From a virus: a DNA stretch of 20,404 bases. Below are positions 4,926 through 11,134 of the stretch, in pieces. Each line of letters starts with the position of its first letter. Position 1 is the stretch's first letter. The notes beneath the pieces are model-generated. The model was not told where the DNA came from. It was given only the letters and a program-made list of their open reading frames with translations, and made no database searches. The position numbers and the translations under genes were made by a program. Location: positions 1-20,404 of the IMG/VR virus record IMGVR_UViG_3300035670_001467, one strand, 5' to 3'.

Positions 4926-5501
4926 CTATTTTTCGTCTAAAACGATTGTGGTGCGTTCTAAGACACCGCCTAAAATTTCTTCAATTCGCCGTTTTCTTTG
5001 TTCGTCGGTCTTTACGGAAATTAATTTCTCTGGTTTTTTCAACGGCTCTTTCGTGTGTTTTAGACGAAAGAGTTTTCTGTGACGATCTTGCCAGAGAGGG
5101 ATTTGTTCTGAGAGTTTTTTAATTTTCGGAGTGTCGCAAAAACAACAGCGAAACGTATATGACGCTTCAAGTTCGCCTAAATAGTTTAACTCTGGCACAA
5201 TTTTTGTTGCTTCGACGGTGCCTGATTTTTGACAAAAATTGCAATGAGGAATTTGCTTTAGTTTTTGTTCACGAAGCTCAAGTGAGCGACGGTTCACTAT
5301 TTCACGAAGTTCTCCCCGTATAACGCCTAGAGAAGGGGCCTTGACCTGAGTGTCGGCAAGTTTTGTTAGGGCGTAACTTAAATCGCCTGGGCTGATGTCT
5401 TTCACGAACAAAGCGATTTTATCGACAATCTTTGCCGAATAAACACCACCATAGTTCTCATTAAACTCGTCGAAAATTTCGTGAAATTCATGCTGATTCA
5501 T
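4926..5501 (-). CDS. Zinc-finger protein next to replication initiator (191 aa)
   Basis: A 191-residue protein. The N-terminal 70 residues are helical and resemble the small helical domain of phage helicase-loader or replication accessory proteins (FHEIFDEFNENYGG, then a domain ending GVIRGELREIV). A four-Cys zinc site follows: Cys87-x2-Cys90 and Cys119/120-x-Cys122. The C-terminus is Lys/Arg-rich. The gene overlaps the 3' end of the initiator gene by 14 bases, an initiator-plus-loader order known in many phages. No Walker motif is visible, so it is not itself a DnaC-type ATPase. The loader role is an inference from position and shape. Confidence 0.55.
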   Translation of the reverse strand: MNQHEFHEIFDEFNENYGGVYSAKIVDKIALFVKDISPGDLSYALTKLADTQVKAPSLGVIRGELREIVNRRSLELREQKLKQIPHCNFCQKSGTVEATKIVPELNYLGELEASYTFRCCFCDTPKIKKLSEQIPLWQDRHRKLFRLKHTKEPLKKPEKLISVKTDEQRKRRIEEILGGVLERTTIVLDEK

Positions 5502-6393
5502 TCCATATCTCCGGTGATGATTGTGCTAAACGTACTGTTGTTTTATTTTTAAGCAGATTCATGCTGTTGAAAATGATGTTCCAGTTGTAGTCGTTAAGCT
5601 TTCTGTTGGTTTCCAATAGTTTTCGTGGCGTCTGACAGTTTCCTATCGACCCCGGATAAAAGAAGTTCCAAAACCAACTGCTATTGTTTTCGCTGAAAAG
5701 GTATTTTATCAAATCTCGAATTGTGTCCGAGTTAGCTGATTTGTACTTTCGGCGAACATTGAAAAGGTCTTCAGCAAATCTTTCCTTTGTCCAAGACGGG
5801 TGTTTTATCCATTCGCCGTGTCTTTGTGTTTTTGCCGCTGAGACAGCGGTGAGCCACTCTTCGGCTAGGTCTAAATCTTGTTGTTCAAATTTTAATCTTT
5901 TTACTGCCTCCTTCGAACTTGTTTCGAGGGGGGAATGAGATTTAGATAATTCTTTATTTCTTCTTTTCTTTATTTCTTTACTATTGTCTCCTCTAGTGTC
6001 TCCTCTAGTGTCTTCTCTAGTGTCTCCTCTAGTGTCTTCTCTAGTGTCTTCTCTAGTGTCTTCTCCGCTTTGATATTTACTGTAATTTACAAGGGTTATG
6101 ATCGTTCCTAAGCGGCTTTTTTCTGAAATTATTGTTTCGTTTCGTTCAAGTTTTGCGATTGTTCTTGAAATTGTGTTTTTCGCAAATCCTAATTTCGAAG
6201 AAAGTTCCCTTAGACTTGTTGCTATTTGTCCGGCCATAAGTTTCTTCTTGTGCTTTCTCAATTCTGTTTTTCCGTCTTCGTAGTTTGCCATCGCAACAAG
6301 ACAACAAAGCGTAGAGATAGCCCAACCGTCACCTTCGTATTTCTCAATTAAAGAGCGATGAATTTTAACCCACCCGTTACCGTAACGACCCAT
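5488..6393 (-). CDS. Replication initiator with winged helix and internal iterons (301 aa)
   Basis: A 301-residue replisome-organiser type protein. Residues 1-50 resemble the N-terminus of phage O/DnaD-like initiators (GWVKIHRSLIEKYE). Residues 55-105 form a winged helix (GQIATSLRELSSKLGFAKN, then TISRTIAKLERNETI). Residues 110-136 are the repetitive EDTR/GDTR stretch encoded by seven 12-bp iterons, followed by a Lys-rich linker. The C-terminal part is Trp/Phe-rich (SSWFWNFFYPG) and may recruit the helicase or loader. Its likely role is to bind its own iterons and open the origin, as lambda O does. An AAGGA-ATG-TCCTT hairpin directly precedes the start and could hide the Shine-Dalgarno. Confidence 0.8.
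   Translation of the reverse strand: MGRYGNGWVKIHRSLIEKYEGDGWAISTLCCLVAMANYEDGKTELRKHKKKLMAGQIATSLRELSSKLGFAKNTISRTIAKLERNETIISEKSRLGTIITLVNYSKYQSGEDTREDTREDTRGDTREDTRGDTRGDNSKEIKKRRNKELSKSHSPLETSSKEAVKRLKFEQQDLDLAEEWLTAVSAAKTQRHGEWIKHPSWTKERFAEDLFNVRRKYKSANSDTIRDLIKYLFSENNSSWFWNFFYPGSIGNCQTPRKLLETNRKLNDYNWNIIFNSMNLLKNKTTVRLAQSSPEIWNESA
5941..5982. other. AT-rich stretch beside iterons (possible unwinding element)
   Basis: On the plus strand this 42-base stretch is mostly T and A, with TTCTTT and TTTATTTC runs, and directly adjoins the iteron array. Iterons followed by an easily melted tract form the usual layout of a phage origin lying inside the initiator gene. Confidence 0.6.
5983..6066. 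repeat. Seven 12-bp iterons, putative replication origin
   Basis: Seven head-to-tail 12-bp units, consensus AGTGTCTYCTCT on the plus strand, at 5983, 5995, 6007, 6019, 6031, 6043 and 6055. The first starts AT and the last ends CC. They lie within the initiator reading frame and encode the DTRE/DTRG repeats. The regular spacing near one helical turn fits cooperative binding by the initiator. Confidence 0.85.
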
Positions 6394-6454
6394 AAGGACA
6401 TTCCTTTCCTTAACAACTCAGCTTCACGTCAAAATATAAAATAAGCTCTAGGCT
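6394..6454 (-). promoter_or_regulatory. Short leader of initiator gene with SD hairpin
   Basis: On the minus strand AAGGA (6406-6402) and TCCTT (6398-6394) form a 5-bp stem with a 3-base ATG loop immediately before the true ATG (6393). The stem covers the Shine-Dalgarno. The rest of the gap is AT-rich and may contain a weak promoter. Confidence 0.4.
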
Positions 6455-7060
6455 TTAGTTTCGTGGCCTGTACTTACCGATCACAAATTTAACTTCTTTC
6501 ATCGGTATGCCTTTTATTTCTTGCAGAATTTTCATCTTGTCTTTGGCTTCAATGCCAAGCTCGGCAATCATTTTGCGTATAAACTCGTTTTGTTCGTTTG
6601 TGCCTTTGTAAACGGGTTCGTCTCCGTCGCCGTTATCGTTTCGTTTGTCCATTTCTTCGTCACTTCGAGCAAGCAGCAACAGATCTCGTAGGTAATAGGA
6701 AAGACCGCTTGTAAGCGCTGCAGCTAAGGCTTTGTCGCTTGGCGTTCCCTTTTTCTCAATGACAGGAAATTGGGCTTCGTCTTCTGTCATTTGACCACTT
6801 TCGGGATGAGCTAAAACAAAACGCATCGAAACGGTAGGAATAGTCCCACCTTGGTCAAAATGCCAACTTGACCTGCGCAGCACGAGACCCTCTTTTAAAA
6901 GAGCGGCTCTTGCTTCCAAAATCATCGATTCAGAACTAACGTAGTTGTAGTTTGAAAAGCTGTTACGAGCGTCTTTTAGAACACTAGAAAGAGACGTTTG
7001 AGCCCTAAGAAGAGCCTCGTATAATGTCTTTGTGTGCAATGGCTTTACTTCTTCAATCAC
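6455..7060 (-). CDS. erf: Erf-type single-strand annealing protein
   Basis: A 201-residue Erf-superfamily recombinase, which pairs complementary single strands made by the partner exonuclease. Characteristic segments are TLYEALLRAQTSLSSVLKDA, the YNYVSSESMI motif, the RFVLAHPESG strand, and KKGTPSDKALAAALTSGLSYYLRDLLLLAR. A C-terminal helical tail follows an acidic linker. The frame stays open up to 7159, but the start is set at the GTG at 7060, with GGAG seven bases upstream and an 8-base overlap with the exonuclease stop. Confidence 0.88.
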   Translation of the reverse strand: MIEEVKPLHTKTLYEALLRAQTSLSSVLKDARNSFSNYNYVSSESMILEARAALLKEGLVLRRSSWHFDQGGTIPTVSMRFVLAHPESGQMTEDEAQFPVIEKKGTPSDKALAAALTSGLSYYLRDLLLLARSDEEMDKRNDNGDGDEPVYKGTNEQNEFIRKMIAELGIEAKDKMKILQEIKGIPMKEVKFVIGKYRPRN

Positions 7061-7856
7061 AATCGATCTCCATTTTCCATTTAGGAAGTTCAACGGTTTT
7101 TGGCCCTTCGTCGTAGGATGGCCAGTCGTTCTCTTCGAGGCACTTTGCGTATAAATCAAGAGCCCGCCGGTTTTCTTGCTCGCCTAGCGTTAAAAGCTCT
7201 TCTGAAAGACGAAAAACGTTAACGCCGTAAGGTGGGCCTTTTTCGACTGCGATGATAAAAAACCCTACACAGATATTAACGACGCTTTCATACGCCCAGC
7301 GATACCATGCAGCTTGGCGATAGTATGAATAACGAAAGATCTCTCTTTCGAAAAACTTCGTCTCTGCAGACGTTGTTGTTTTGAAATCGATGATTAAGCC
7401 AAGCTTTGAAAGATCAAGCCGAGCTTTAAGGGGTAGCGCCGTTTTAGGATCGCTCCAAAAAAGGCTTTGCTCCCTTGTCGAATCAACATACAAGTTCTCT
7501 ACAAGAGAATGCTCTTTAACGCGTCGTATCATGTTTTGAACGGTCATCATGTCGTCTTCTGATAACAGCGCTTTTCCCGCATGCTCTTGGCTAAATTTTT
7601 CGTATATTTCTTTTCCTGCTTTTGTTCGTCTGTCACAGACGGGCATGACGGCAAACTCTTTTGGAAAATCAAAGGGCTCAAGCAGTAGTTTATGGAACGC
7701 TTGACCGAACGTTTGAGCGCTTGTCGATGGTGTTGGGTGGTCTTTTTCCCACTTCAAATGCGCAGGACTTCTATGAATATGGTTTAAAAGAGAGATGTTT
7801 AACGCTTCGTTTTTTCGATAATCTTCAAAACAAATTTGAGCGTTCGACGTTTTCAA
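7053..7856 (-). CDS. RecE/Exo-VIII-like PD-(D/E)XK exonuclease
   Basis: A 267-residue nuclease of the type that chews the 5' strand of linear DNA ends and hands the single strand to Erf. Visible core: FGQAFHKLLLEP (His55), the ARLD strand with Asp148, the catalytic Asp157-Phe-Lys159 in IIDFKTT, and the QAAWYRWA helix (Gln181, Tyr185). The start is TTG at 7856, with GAGGGAG eight bases upstream. That Shine-Dalgarno is part of a GGAGTACTCAACTTG sequence shared with attP. It is the first gene of the leftward operon, so it is likely under direct repressor control. Confidence 0.85.
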   Translation of the reverse strand: MKTSNAQICFEDYRKNEALNISLLNHIHRSPAHLKWEKDHPTPSTSAQTFGQAFHKLLLEPFDFPKEFAVMPVCDRRTKAGKEIYEKFSQEHAGKALLSEDDMMTVQNMIRRVKEHSLVENLYVDSTREQSLFWSDPKTALPLKARLDLSKLGLIIDFKTTTSAETKFFEREIFRYSYYRQAAWYRWAYESVVNICVGFFIIAVEKGPPYGVNVFRLSEELLTLGEQENRRALDLYAKCLEENDWPSYDEGPKTVELPKWKMEIDCD

Positions 7857-7869
7857 GTTGAGTACTCCC
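7855..7869 (-). promoter_or_regulatory. GGAGTACTCAACTTG site overlapping exonuclease start
   Basis: On the minus strand this 15-base sequence is identical to 10356-10370 in the attP arm. It contains the palindrome GAGTACTC, and here it also supplies the Shine-Dalgarno and TTG start of the exonuclease gene. It may be an operator or an integrase arm-type site. Confidence 0.6.
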
Positions 7870-7881
7870 TCGAGTTGTGTT

Positions 7882-7954
7882 AAAGAGGGTCTAAATTCCG
7901 TTACAAAAACAGACCCCCTTTAACTGTCCACCTTTTGGGTTGTTCAAAAGACAG
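7882..7954. promoter_or_regulatory. Two hairpins in the leftward leader
   Basis: AAAGAGGGTCT (7882-7892) pairs with AGACCCCCTTT (7911-7921) with one mismatch. CTTTTG (7932-7937) pairs with CAAAAG (7945-7950), extended by CTGTC/GACAG with a bulge. Both lie in the untranslated leader between the leftward promoter and the exonuclease start. They could form an attenuator or antitermination structure. Confidence 0.55.
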
Positions 7955-8025
7955 ACACACACAAAACGCTAAAAACATTAGTGATATCGAAGATTTAAAT
8001 TACCCCCTCCCGAATCACCAAAGAT

Positions 8026-8084
8026 TAAATAACAATGTTATAAGTTAAAGTCAACTAAAAAAATTATAAAATAAACTGTTATTT
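8026..8084. promoter_or_regulatory. Overlapping divergent promoters with inverted half-sites (switch region)
   Basis: Rightward: -35 TTAAAG at 8045-8050 and -10 TAAAAT at 8067-8072 (16-base spacer). Leftward: -35 TTGACT at 8054-8049 and -10 TATTTA at 8031-8026 (17-base spacer). The two -35 boxes overlap. AAATAACA (8027-8034) and TGTTATTT (8077-8084) form an 8-bp inverted repeat symmetrical around this centre, one half on the leftward -10 and the other near the rightward start point. TTATAA occurs twice inside. This fits a repressor-controlled lysis/lysogeny switch. No gene is seen in 7870-8101. Confidence 0.6.
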
Positions 8085-8125
8085 GATTTTGTAAACAAGT
8101 TATGTTGAAAGGGTCTCTTAACTGT

Positions 8126-8476
8126 ATGAAGAATTATATTGTGGCTTCTGAAGTGTTAAAAATATTAGGAAAAAATTTAAGAAGGCTAAGGACTGATCTT
8201 GGCCTTTCGATGAGGGAATTAGCCGACAAGCTAGAAATTAACTATACGTCCTTAAGTAATTACGAACACGGCCGCAACCTTCCATCTGCTGATGTGCTGG
8301 ACAGATTTGTCGACTTTTACAAAGTAACGCATGCAGATTTATTCACGGCCGATTCAAAAGCAAAACCTAGTCCTAAACAACAGCGAGTAACGCTCAATGA
8401 AGCGCTCGAAATCGTTAACAAAAATCTCAGAGGGATTAAAATCAAAAAATCCTGCGATAACTCAAAAGCTTGTTAG
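8126..8476 (+). CDS. XRE-family phage repressor (116 aa)
   Basis: A DNA-binding protein with one HTH_3/XRE domain: LGKNLRRLRTDLGLSMRELA, then EINYTSLSNYEHGRNLPSAD and LDRFVDFYKV. The C-terminus is short and basic, without the S24 protease half of LexA/CI-type repressors, so SOS cleavage is not expected. It is transcribed away from the exonuclease/Erf operon from overlapping promoters, the usual position of the lysogeny repressor. The ATG at 8126 is used (GAAAGGG about 12 bases upstream). An in-frame ATG at 8102 is possible but has no Shine-Dalgarno. Its targets are inferred to be the inverted half-sites at 8027-8084. Confidence 0.8.
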   Translation: MKNYIVASEVLKILGKNLRRLRTDLGLSMRELADKLEINYTSLSNYEHGRNLPSADVLDRFVDFYKVTHADLFTADSKAKPSPKQQRVTLNEALEIVNKNLRGIKIKKSCDNSKAC

Positions 8477-8813
8477 GCTCTATCTTGGGGGAATTGGGCT
8501 TTTAGCTATGGGTTTTCCGCTTTGGTTTGCCGCTGATCGCCCGTCAATATTTTGGGAGCTTGCGTTAGGCCCTGAGTGGTTTGTCATGTTTGTTCCTGCC
8601 TTGATCTGGGCTTTTCTTGGGCTTATAGCGCTTCGTCTTGTCTTTAATCAGCTAAAGGGTTTTTCTATCATCAAAAGCGACTGGGAAACTTCGGGTAAAA
8701 GATCCCCTTTTTCGCTTTATTTCGTCTGGCGCTACGCTAGTTCGCTTGTTCTTTTGTGCTTCTCGATTGGGGTTGCTCTTTTCGTTAGGTGGTTTATTCA
8801 GTTGAAAAAGTAA
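8397..8813 (+). CDS. Three-span membrane protein next to the repressor (138 aa)
   Basis: A 138-residue basic membrane protein with three likely helices (about residues 27-46, 60-84, 113-135) and Lys-rich ends. The chosen ATG overlaps the repressor's last 80 bases and has no clear Shine-Dalgarno. The next ATG would cut into the first helix, so 8397 is the better choice. It is co-oriented with the repressor and so likely expressed in the lysogen. Membrane proteins there often give superinfection exclusion or other lysogenic conversion, which is only a possibility here. The family is not recognised. Confidence 0.65.
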   Translation: MKRSKSLTKISEGLKSKNPAITQKLVRLYLGGIGLLAMGFPLWFAADRPSIFWELALGPEWFVMFVPALIWAFLGLIALRLVFNQLKGFSIIKSDWETSGKRSPFSLYFVWRYASSLVLLCFSIGVALFVRWFIQLKK

Positions 8814-9132
8814 GCAGACAATCTGCTAGGTTTTCATCGACTTGCAGAATTTTCTTGACAGGCCCAAAAACGACCCTTAGATTAAGTAACTCAGTGCTGC
8901 ATGCTGCCGCTTAAAACCCAAAACGCCCTCAAGTGAAAACTCAAATCTTCGTTACTAAAAATTCTTAAAAAACCCCCCCTATCGATAGGTCTGGGCGTAG
9001 GCGTAGCCGGAGCCTAGACTAGGACTTGGTTCTTTGGCTATGTAAAGAACATGCGCAGCCCGTAGGATGGATCGCGAAGCGATCGCTGCTTCAAACGCTG
9101 ACGTTCGGTATCCGAAGCTCAAGTTTAAAACA
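8814..9132. other. Intergenic segment with a string of hairpins
   Basis: No gene is supported here. Inverted repeats: CCTATCGATAGG (8978-8989, perfect 12-bp palindrome); TAGGC/GCCTA (8998-9002, 9012-9016); GTTCTTT/AAAGAAC (9029-9035, 9044-9050); GATCGC-GAA-GCGATC (9070-9084); TTCGG-TAT-CCGAA (9104-9116). The membrane-protein gene and the integrase converge here, so some of these may serve as terminators, although none has a clear T-run. Confidence 0.5.
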
Positions 9133-10317
9133 TCAAGATTTTTTTTGAAGCCCAAAATCCAGTTTTATAAAATCACCGAGAATCAAGCTTTGCTTTTCAA
9201 GCGCATCGCGAAGAGGACGCTCAGAAAGATGCGCATAAACCTCAGCCGTAACTTTTACGTCAGAGTGATGAAGAAGCTTAGAGATGACTTCCATGCGTTC
9301 ACCCGAAGAAACCAGGTAGCTTCCAAACGTTCGTCGAAGATCATGAATGCGAAGGTTTTTGATATTGGCCTCAAGTAAAATCTTCTTCCAATCTTTAGAA
9401 AGCGAGTTAATGTGTTTTCTGCGACCCGTGCGAGACGGGAACACGTAAGGATTACCCAGTTTTTTAGGAATTGAGCGAAGAAGCTTAACGCTAAGATCAC
9501 TTAAAGGCTCGTCGACTCCGTCTTTGGTCTTTGTCGTTTTTAGATAAATGCGCTTTGCCCTAAGATCAACAGACGACCAGCGAAGAGAGAGAAGTTCTGT
9601 CTTTCGTAGGCCCGTCAGAAGATAAAGCCAAAGAAGCGTTGAAATGTAAGGGTTAGGATAAGTGTTCAAAGCTTCGGCAAGTCTTGGCATTTCGTCTTCA
9701 TAAACGTAGCGCTCCCGTTTTATCTCACGAAATTTTCTAATACGACGCGCAGGATTGGGAGAGCTTTCAGGGATAAGGCCCCAGTCTATAGCGCACTCAT
9801 GCATTTTGCCGATAAGAGACAGCACCCGATTGGCTTGATAAGGAGCCCTAACGCCTAGCGCACTGATTTTTTGAGCAACCAATTCACGACGAAGCTCGGT
9901 TAAGCGGCGACCGCCAAACCAGGGAATAACGTAAGCATCAAGACGTTTTTTGTCTTCTTTCCAGCTTTTCTTGTGCGAAAGCGCGTGACGCGCAAGATAG
10001 GTTTGCGAAAAACTTTTAACGGTTTGATCTCCCCTCGATTGATAGGGAAGAGGGTCTTCTCCACGAGCTATTTTTGTTAGAAGCTCGACGGCTCGCTCAC
10101 GCGCTGTTTTAAGGTTAAAAACGCCTACGTCGCCAATGGTCATAAAACGCTGCTCTCCCGTCTTTGTTCGCTTTCTACAGAAGAATACTTTGCGCCCCGA
10201 TGGATAGACACGAACGCCAAAGCCCGCAAGTGAGTCGTCCCAGTAAATGCAGATCTTCTTTGACTTGGGATCTCCCGTGTAGACGAGGCCGTCGATTGTG
10301 CTTTTTGATAATTTCAC
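9133..10317 (-). CDS. int: Tyrosine-family site-specific integrase (394 aa)
   Basis: A phage integrase that joins attP to the host tRNA site. The N-terminal arm-binding domain is of the DUF4102 type (WDDSLAGFGVRVYPSGRK, then RFMTIGDVGVFNLKTARERA). A SAM-like core-binding domain spans about 100-190. The catalytic domain has Arg238 in TGLRKTELL, a Lys at about 263-265, His325-x2-Arg328 in HDLRRTF, His351 in LHHSD, and nucleophile Tyr361. The start is GTG at 10317 with a weak ribosome site. Paired GGAGTACTCAA repeats lie just upstream. All catalytic residues are present, so it should be active. Confidence 0.95.
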   Translation of the reverse strand: MKLSKSTIDGLVYTGDPKSKKICIYWDDSLAGFGVRVYPSGRKVFFCRKRTKTGEQRFMTIGDVGVFNLKTARERAVELLTKIARGEDPLPYQSRGDQTVKSFSQTYLARHALSHKKSWKEDKKRLDAYVIPWFGGRRLTELRRELVAQKISALGVRAPYQANRVLSLIGKMHECAIDWGLIPESSPNPARRIRKFREIKRERYVYEDEMPRLAEALNTYPNPYISTLLWLYLLTGLRKTELLSLRWSSVDLRAKRIYLKTTKTKDGVDEPLSDLSVKLLRSIPKKLGNPYVFPSRTGRRKHINSLSKDWKKILLEANIKNLRIHDLRRTFGSYLVSSGERMEVISKLLHHSDVKVTAEVYAHLSERPLRDALEKQSLILGDFIKLDFGLQKKS

Positions 10318-10344
10318 TGTTTTTTTCCCGAAAGTCGCTTGAGT

Positions 10345-10366
10345 GGAGTACTCAAGGAGTACTCAA
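10345..10366 (+). repeat. Two tandem GGAGTACTCAA sites, left attP arm
   Basis: GGAGTACTCAA occurs at 10345-10355 and again, directly abutting, at 10356-10366. The pair lies between the integrase start and the attP core, about 100 bases from the tRNA segment. Probably integrase arm-type sites; they could also be repressor operators on the integrase promoter. Confidence 0.75.
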
Positions 10367-10447
10367 CTTGTAAATTACGTAGTTTCAAAAAGCAATATCT
10401 ATTTCACTAAATTACTAATTTCATTGAATGTGTATAGTTTTGATTCA

Positions 10448-10461
10448 GGTACATTTGTACC
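10448..10461. repeat. Hairpin GGTAC-ATTT-GTACC beside attP core
   Basis: A perfect 5-bp inverted repeat with a four-base loop, seven bases before the tRNA-derived segment. It may be part of the core recognition sequence or an accessory-protein site. Confidence 0.45.
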
Positions 10462-10467
10462 CTAAAA

Positions 10468-10513
10468 CTGACTCTTAATCAGCGGGTCCCGGGTTCGAAT
10501 CCCGGCACTCCCA
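10468..10513 (+). other. attP: attP core: 3' half of a tRNA-Lys(CTT)-type gene
   Basis: The sequence runs from the anticodon stem (CTGA / TCAG around loop CTCTTAA, anticodon CTT at 10474-10476) through the variable loop and a perfect T arm (CCGGG-TTCGAAT-CCCGG) to the 3' acceptor strand CACTCCC and discriminator A (10513). The 5' half (acceptor GGGAGTG and D arm) is absent, so this is not a functional tRNA. It is the identity segment that would restore the host tRNA after integration. It lies between integrase and late genes, so attP is intact. Confidence 0.85.
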
Positions 10514-10680
10514 TGTCGTAACATATCTTAATCATTAAGCTAATCAGACATTCTAAGAGATTTATGAGAGAAAGTTTTTTCTAGGGAGTACGCAGGGAGT
10601 ACTCAACCAATTTTCGACACTAAAAATTGAACGTGCTACGATGAAAGAAGCAAAGGTGTGTGAGGGTGTGAGGTTCTAAA
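10514..10680. other. Right part of the attP region, no gene seen
   Basis: Together with 10318-10467 this makes up the non-coding attP region. It contains the right-arm repeats and a GT-rich stretch near 10650-10675, but no gene of convincing size. Confidence 0.6.
10585..10606 (+). repeat. Two GGAGTAC-type sites, right attP arm
   Basis: GGAGTACGCA at 10585-10594 (one mismatch) and GGAGTACTCAA at 10596-10606, in the same orientation as the left pair and about 72 bases from the tRNA segment. Paired direct repeats on both sides of a core are the typical arrangement of arm-type sites. Confidence 0.75.
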
Positions 10681-10720
10681 AGTAGCGCGGCCTTGTTTTA
10701 TCGACAGGGCCTCGACTACT
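10681..10720 (+). terminator. Hairpin upstream of the small membrane genes
   Basis: AGTAG...GGCC (from 10681) pairs with GGCC...CTACT (to 10720) in a long stem with small bulges, followed by GATTTTCTTC. It looks like a terminator insulating attP from rightward transcription. ATATTTCGG then occurs twice, 11 bases apart (10731, 10742), just before the next gene. Confidence 0.5.
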
Positions 10721-10760
10721 GATTTTCTTCATATTTCGGGAATATTTCGGTGAGGCAAAT

Positions 10761-10952
10761 ATGATATACGTTTGGGCCGCGGTTGCAATCATTATTTTGT
10801 TTCTTCTCGTTAGGCTAGCAAAATGGATCGTTGCTCCTCGTGTTGAGCAAGAGCGAACCGAACGGTGGACGTCTTGGCTTGATTTTCGTAAATGGCGACG
10901 CGAAAACGGCGGTCTTATAGGTTGGCGTAGGAGACGAGACGAAACGCCTTAA
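10761..10952 (+). CDS. Single-span membrane protein with basic tail (63 aa)
   Basis: A 63-residue protein with one N-terminal transmembrane helix (about residues 2-20, MIYVWAAVAIIILFLLV) and a very basic, Trp-rich cytoplasmic tail (KWRRENGG, WRRRRDE). TGAGG lies before the ATG. Its layout matches the following gene, so the two may be diverged duplicates. The function is unknown. It is the first gene of the rightward cluster after attP. Confidence 0.65.
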   Translation: MIYVWAAVAIIILFLLVRLAKWIVAPRVEQERTERWTSWLDFRKWRRENGGLIGWRRRRDETP

Positions 10953-10984
10953 AACTTAAATTTGAGCGTTTAGGAGGCATTCGT

Positions 10985-11134
10985 ATGATTTGGATTATCG
11001 GAGCAATCGTTTTAGGAGTTGTGGCACTTTTGGCACTTCTCATTGTTCGACGTCGAAGAAGAATTGCACAGGGACTTCCCGTCTGGCACCCAGGTGATTT
11101 TTTACGCAAGTGGCGTGAAAGGAGACAATCGTGA
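10985..11134 (+). CDS. Single-span membrane protein with basic tail (49 aa)
   Basis: A short frame encodes 49 residues: a helix starting MIWIIGAIVLGVVALL, then five consecutive Arg, and a tail ending FLRKWRERRQS. TAGGAGG precedes the ATG by a good distance. Its stop overlaps the next GTG start (GTGA). It resembles the 63-residue protein just upstream in having a short helix, an Arg-rich membrane border and a KWR motif. The function is unknown. Confidence 0.65.
   Translation: MIWIIGAIVLGVVALLALLIVRRRRRIAQGLPVWHPGDFLRKWRERRQS

Noticed and set aside
7061-7159. N-terminal extension of Erf
   Set aside because: It lies inside the exonuclease coding sequence; the GTG at 7060 with GGAG fits better.
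8102-8125. Upstream start of the repressor
   Set aside because: In frame but without a Shine-Dalgarno; left as an alternative rather than the main call.
9067-9500. ORFs overlapping the integrase 3' end
   Set aside because: They are shadows of the catalytic domain in other frames, with no recognisable product.
10468-10513. A complete tRNA gene
   Set aside because: No D arm or 5' acceptor strand (GGGAGTG) upstream; only the 3' half is present, as expected for attP.
10641-10679. 12-residue ORF (MKEAKVCEGVRF) right of attP
   Set aside because: Too short and without a convincing ribosome site.
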